This document shows, one piece after another, positions 5,129 through 6,749 of a stretch of 6,749 bases of DNA. The notes below the pieces were generated by a model. The model did no database searches, was not told the DNA's origin, and saw nothing but the letters and a program-made list of their open reading frames with translations. Numbering within the stretch: the first letter of the stretch is position 1; every line of letters starts with the position of its first letter. The DNA comes from Flavobacteriaceae bacterium. Its GTDB lineage: Bacteria > Bacteroidota > Bacteroidia > Flavobacteriales > Flavobacteriaceae. The DNA is taken from assembly GCA_013214425.1 (NCBI GenBank), contig JABSPN010000098.1, forward strand, positions 2,714 through 9,462, in the 5' to 3' direction. The translations under genes were made by a program, and so were the position numbers.

Positions 5129-6427
5129 TTATAATTCTAAGTCTTCTGCATCGTTATAATGCAGCTTTTGTTGTATGGTACCTTTGTTTAATTTTACAAT
5201 TCCAGGATTAGAACGAACGACTGTCTTCAATGCCGTTTCATCACAAAAATAGAAGGTAAAATTCAACTTGTATTGTTCTACTACTTTTTGGATATCTTCT
5301 GGTAGTACTGAAGCCGATAAACCAATAACTTTGTAACCGGACTTTAATGCTTTATCTGTTTGTTCTTTAATCGCTTCCCAACCACTCGGACTTGATTTAT
5401 CTAAATTGTAGGCTACAATAAAGATCATCTTTTCTTCTTGTAGCATTTGAGCAGTCAAGTCCTGATCGCCTAATTCGATAGTAAAATCGTGAATTGGTGG
5501 TTCATAACCTGGATCAACTTCAACGGTAGTATGACGTATATATTTTCCTGAAGTTTTGGGATAGTCACCTGTGGTCACATATTCTTTTTCAACTCCGTTT
5601 TCTTCAATTACCCAGGTGATTTCAAATACGGCCTCTGGAGCTCCTTCAGGAGTAGACATTCCTTCAGTAATATTAGCACCTTCTTTATAAGGTCTGAAAT
5701 CTTTTACTGGTAGATGTAAATAACAATACATGGTGTAACCTACAGTTATCAGTGTTGTAATTCCTACAATAATCCAATCTAACAACTTATGCTCTGACCT
5801 TCTTTTTAATACAATGATGATTAGATACAGAATTGCTGAAAAGAATACCGGAAACCACCATTTAATGTAAAATCCTGAAAACAAGAAAATCATCACTAGT
5901 GAAATCCCTGCTAAAGAAATATCTTCTGATTTTGTATTAAACTTGATGCGCTTCTGCCAGATGAATAATATTAACGTAAAGAACATCAGGAATACATCTT
6001 TTCGAAAAGATTCATGCGGTGTTAGCTTTACAGCATCTCCAAAACAGCCACAATCCTGTACGCAATTTCTACTGAAAGATTCTCCTAATTTATTTGCCAG
6101 TGCCATATCATCTAAACAACTTGCAGTATACCAGGTTAACCAAGTAAAGAATAACATCATGAGTAGTATAGACCATGTTGTTAATCTTCCTTTAATTCCG
6201 AAGATTAAAGCTACACCCAGAATCACCTCAACAATACACACAAACATCGCAATGCCAAGAGCATACGGACTTAAAAACTCTATATTCAAAACTCCTTCAG
6301 CAAAATAATCGGTTAGTTTGTACGAAAATCCGACAGCATCATTTGTTTTAATTAATCCTGAAACGATGAATAAACTTCCAACAACGAGTCTGGAAATTTT
6401 GACCGCAATATCAATGGCTTTGTTCAT
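5129..6427 (-). CDS. BT_3928-type DoxX/MauE-like membrane protein with C-terminal thioredoxin-like domain
   Basis: The 432-residue protein has an N-terminal four-helix DoxX/MauE-type module (helices about 10-27, 55-77, 83-100, 143-158). Its signature is SRNCVQDCGCFGDAVKLTPHESF (119-141) with C122, C126 and C128, as in MauE-like proteins tied to thiol-disulfide chemistry. Further helices follow at about 171-207 and 214-234. The soluble C-terminal part (about 300-432) reads like a thioredoxin fold: a strand MIFIVAYNLD (334-343), a helix, YKVIGLSAS (365-373), FYFCDETALKTVVRSNPG (392-409) and VKLNKGTI (411-418). It lacks a CxxC, so it may bind or scaffold rather than catalyse. The layout matches what is called the BT_3928 family in Bacteroidota. 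The start lies 10 nt after the DUF1599 stop and the end is 3 nt before the secreted-protein gene. The family call is firm; the role is not known. Confidence 0.85.
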   Translation of the reverse strand: MNKAIDIAVKISRLVVGSLFIVSGLIKTNDAVGFSYKLTDYFAEGVLNIEFLSPYALGIAMFVCIVEVILGVALIFGIKGRLTTWSILLMMLFFTWLTWYTASCLDDMALANKLGESFSRNCVQDCGCFGDAVKLTPHESFRKDVFLMFFTLILFIWQKRIKFNTKSEDISLAGISLVMIFLFSGFYIKWWFPVFFSAILYLIIIVLKRRSEHKLLDWIIVGITTLITVGYTMYCYLHLPVKDFRPYKEGANITEGMSTPEGAPEAVFEITWVIEENGVEKEYVTTGDYPKTSGKYIRHTTVEVDPGYEPPIHDFTIELGDQDLTAQMLQEEKMIFIVAYNLDKSSPSGWEAIKEQTDKALKSGYKVIGLSASVLPEDIQKVVEQYKLNFTFYFCDETALKTVVRSNPGIVKLNKGTIQQKLHYNDAEDLEL

Positions 6428-6437
6428 GGCAATTATT

Positions 6438-6749
6438 TTAGTTTAAATGAATAAGTGCAAAAACAGCATAATTGATCATATCTTGATAATTAGCATCTAT
6501 TCCTTCACTCACCAACGTTTTTCCTTTATTATCTTCTATTTGCTTTACACGTAATAGTTTTTGTAAAATCAAATCGGTTAAAGAACTTACACGCATGTCT
6601 CTCCAGGCTTCACCATAATCATGGTTCTTAGCCTCCATTAAAGCTTTGGTTTCGGTAATTTTTTCATCGTATAAAGCGATAGCTTCTTCAAGCGATAAAT
6701 CGGGTTGTTCTACCACTCCCTTTTCTAACTGAACCAGAGCCATAAATGA
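6438..6749 (-). CDS. DUF1599 protein, C-terminal part (5' end beyond right edge)
   Basis: The frame is open to the right edge, so only the C-terminal part is present. The first in-window ATG (6741-6743) is almost certainly internal: the codons before it read S-F, giving SFMALVQLEKG, which matches the end of a first DUF1599 repeat. Full-length relatives are about 180 residues with two repeats. The second repeat is complete here, counted from M at 6743: KNHDYGEAWRDMRVSSLTDLI (39-59), KLLRVKQIE (62-70) and YQDMINYAVFALIHL (86-100). This all-helical domain is linked to nucleotide-modification functions in family descriptions and resembles all-alpha NTP pyrophosphatases, but its reaction is not established. 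It is the first gene seen of the run and lies 10 nt before the membrane-protein gene. Confidence 0.85.
   Translation of the reverse strand, partial: SFMALVQLEKGVVEQPDLSLEEAIALYDEKITETKALMEAKNHDYGEAWRDMRVSSLTDLILQKLLRVKQIEDNKGKTLVSEGIDANYQDMINYAVFALIHLN

Noticed and set aside
5943..6308. Plus-strand frame of 121 codons inside the DoxX/MauE-like gene
   Set aside because: It is antisense to the conserved membrane module including the CGCFGD motif; no start context or known family.

Overview
The window looks like chromosomal DNA from a Bacteroidota bacterium, most likely a member of the Flavobacteriaceae. The base composition is AT-rich. A BT_3928-type DoxX/MauE-like membrane protein, a double DUF1599 protein, a dipeptide-type permease, a TlpA-like lipoprotein, tpiA, prmA and clpS all lie in one compact run, an arrangement I associate with flavobacteria. 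The one clear promoter-like element has the Bacteroidota form (TTG, then TAnnTTTG). The genus cannot be told from the sequence.

Region 984-6749 is a single unbroken minus-strand gene run, read from right to left: a DUF1599 protein (its 5' end lies beyond the right edge), a DoxX/MauE-like membrane protein, an uncharacterised secreted protein, an ABC permease, a thioredoxin-fold lipoprotein, tpiA, prmA and clpS. Gaps are 3-27 nt, and two junctions share one base (TAATG), so translational coupling is likely. The run mixes envelope and thiol-redox proteins with housekeeping enzymes: triose-phosphate isomerase, ribosomal protein L11 methyltransferase and the N-degron adaptor ClpS. A weak AT-rich hairpin beyond clpS (947-972) may end the transcript.

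Region 1-983 is different in character. It holds two minus-strand genes that are easy to miss: a 53-codon Arc-like ribbon-helix-helix protein (387-548) and, 27 nt downstream, a gene for a single-pass membrane protein that runs off the left edge (1-359). Facing them on the plus strand is a helix-turn-helix regulator (635-881) that has no ATG start. It seems to carry a one-base frameshift in an A6 run and is followed by decayed coding-like sequence, so I call it a probable pseudogene.

The divergent control region between the two regulators (549-634) contains a good plus-strand promoter and two pairs of short direct repeats, one of which flanks the -7 element. It reads like a small regulatory switch of accessory, possibly mobile, origin beside the conserved operon. 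The switch interpretation is inference; the repeats, open frames and promoter match are visible in the sequence.
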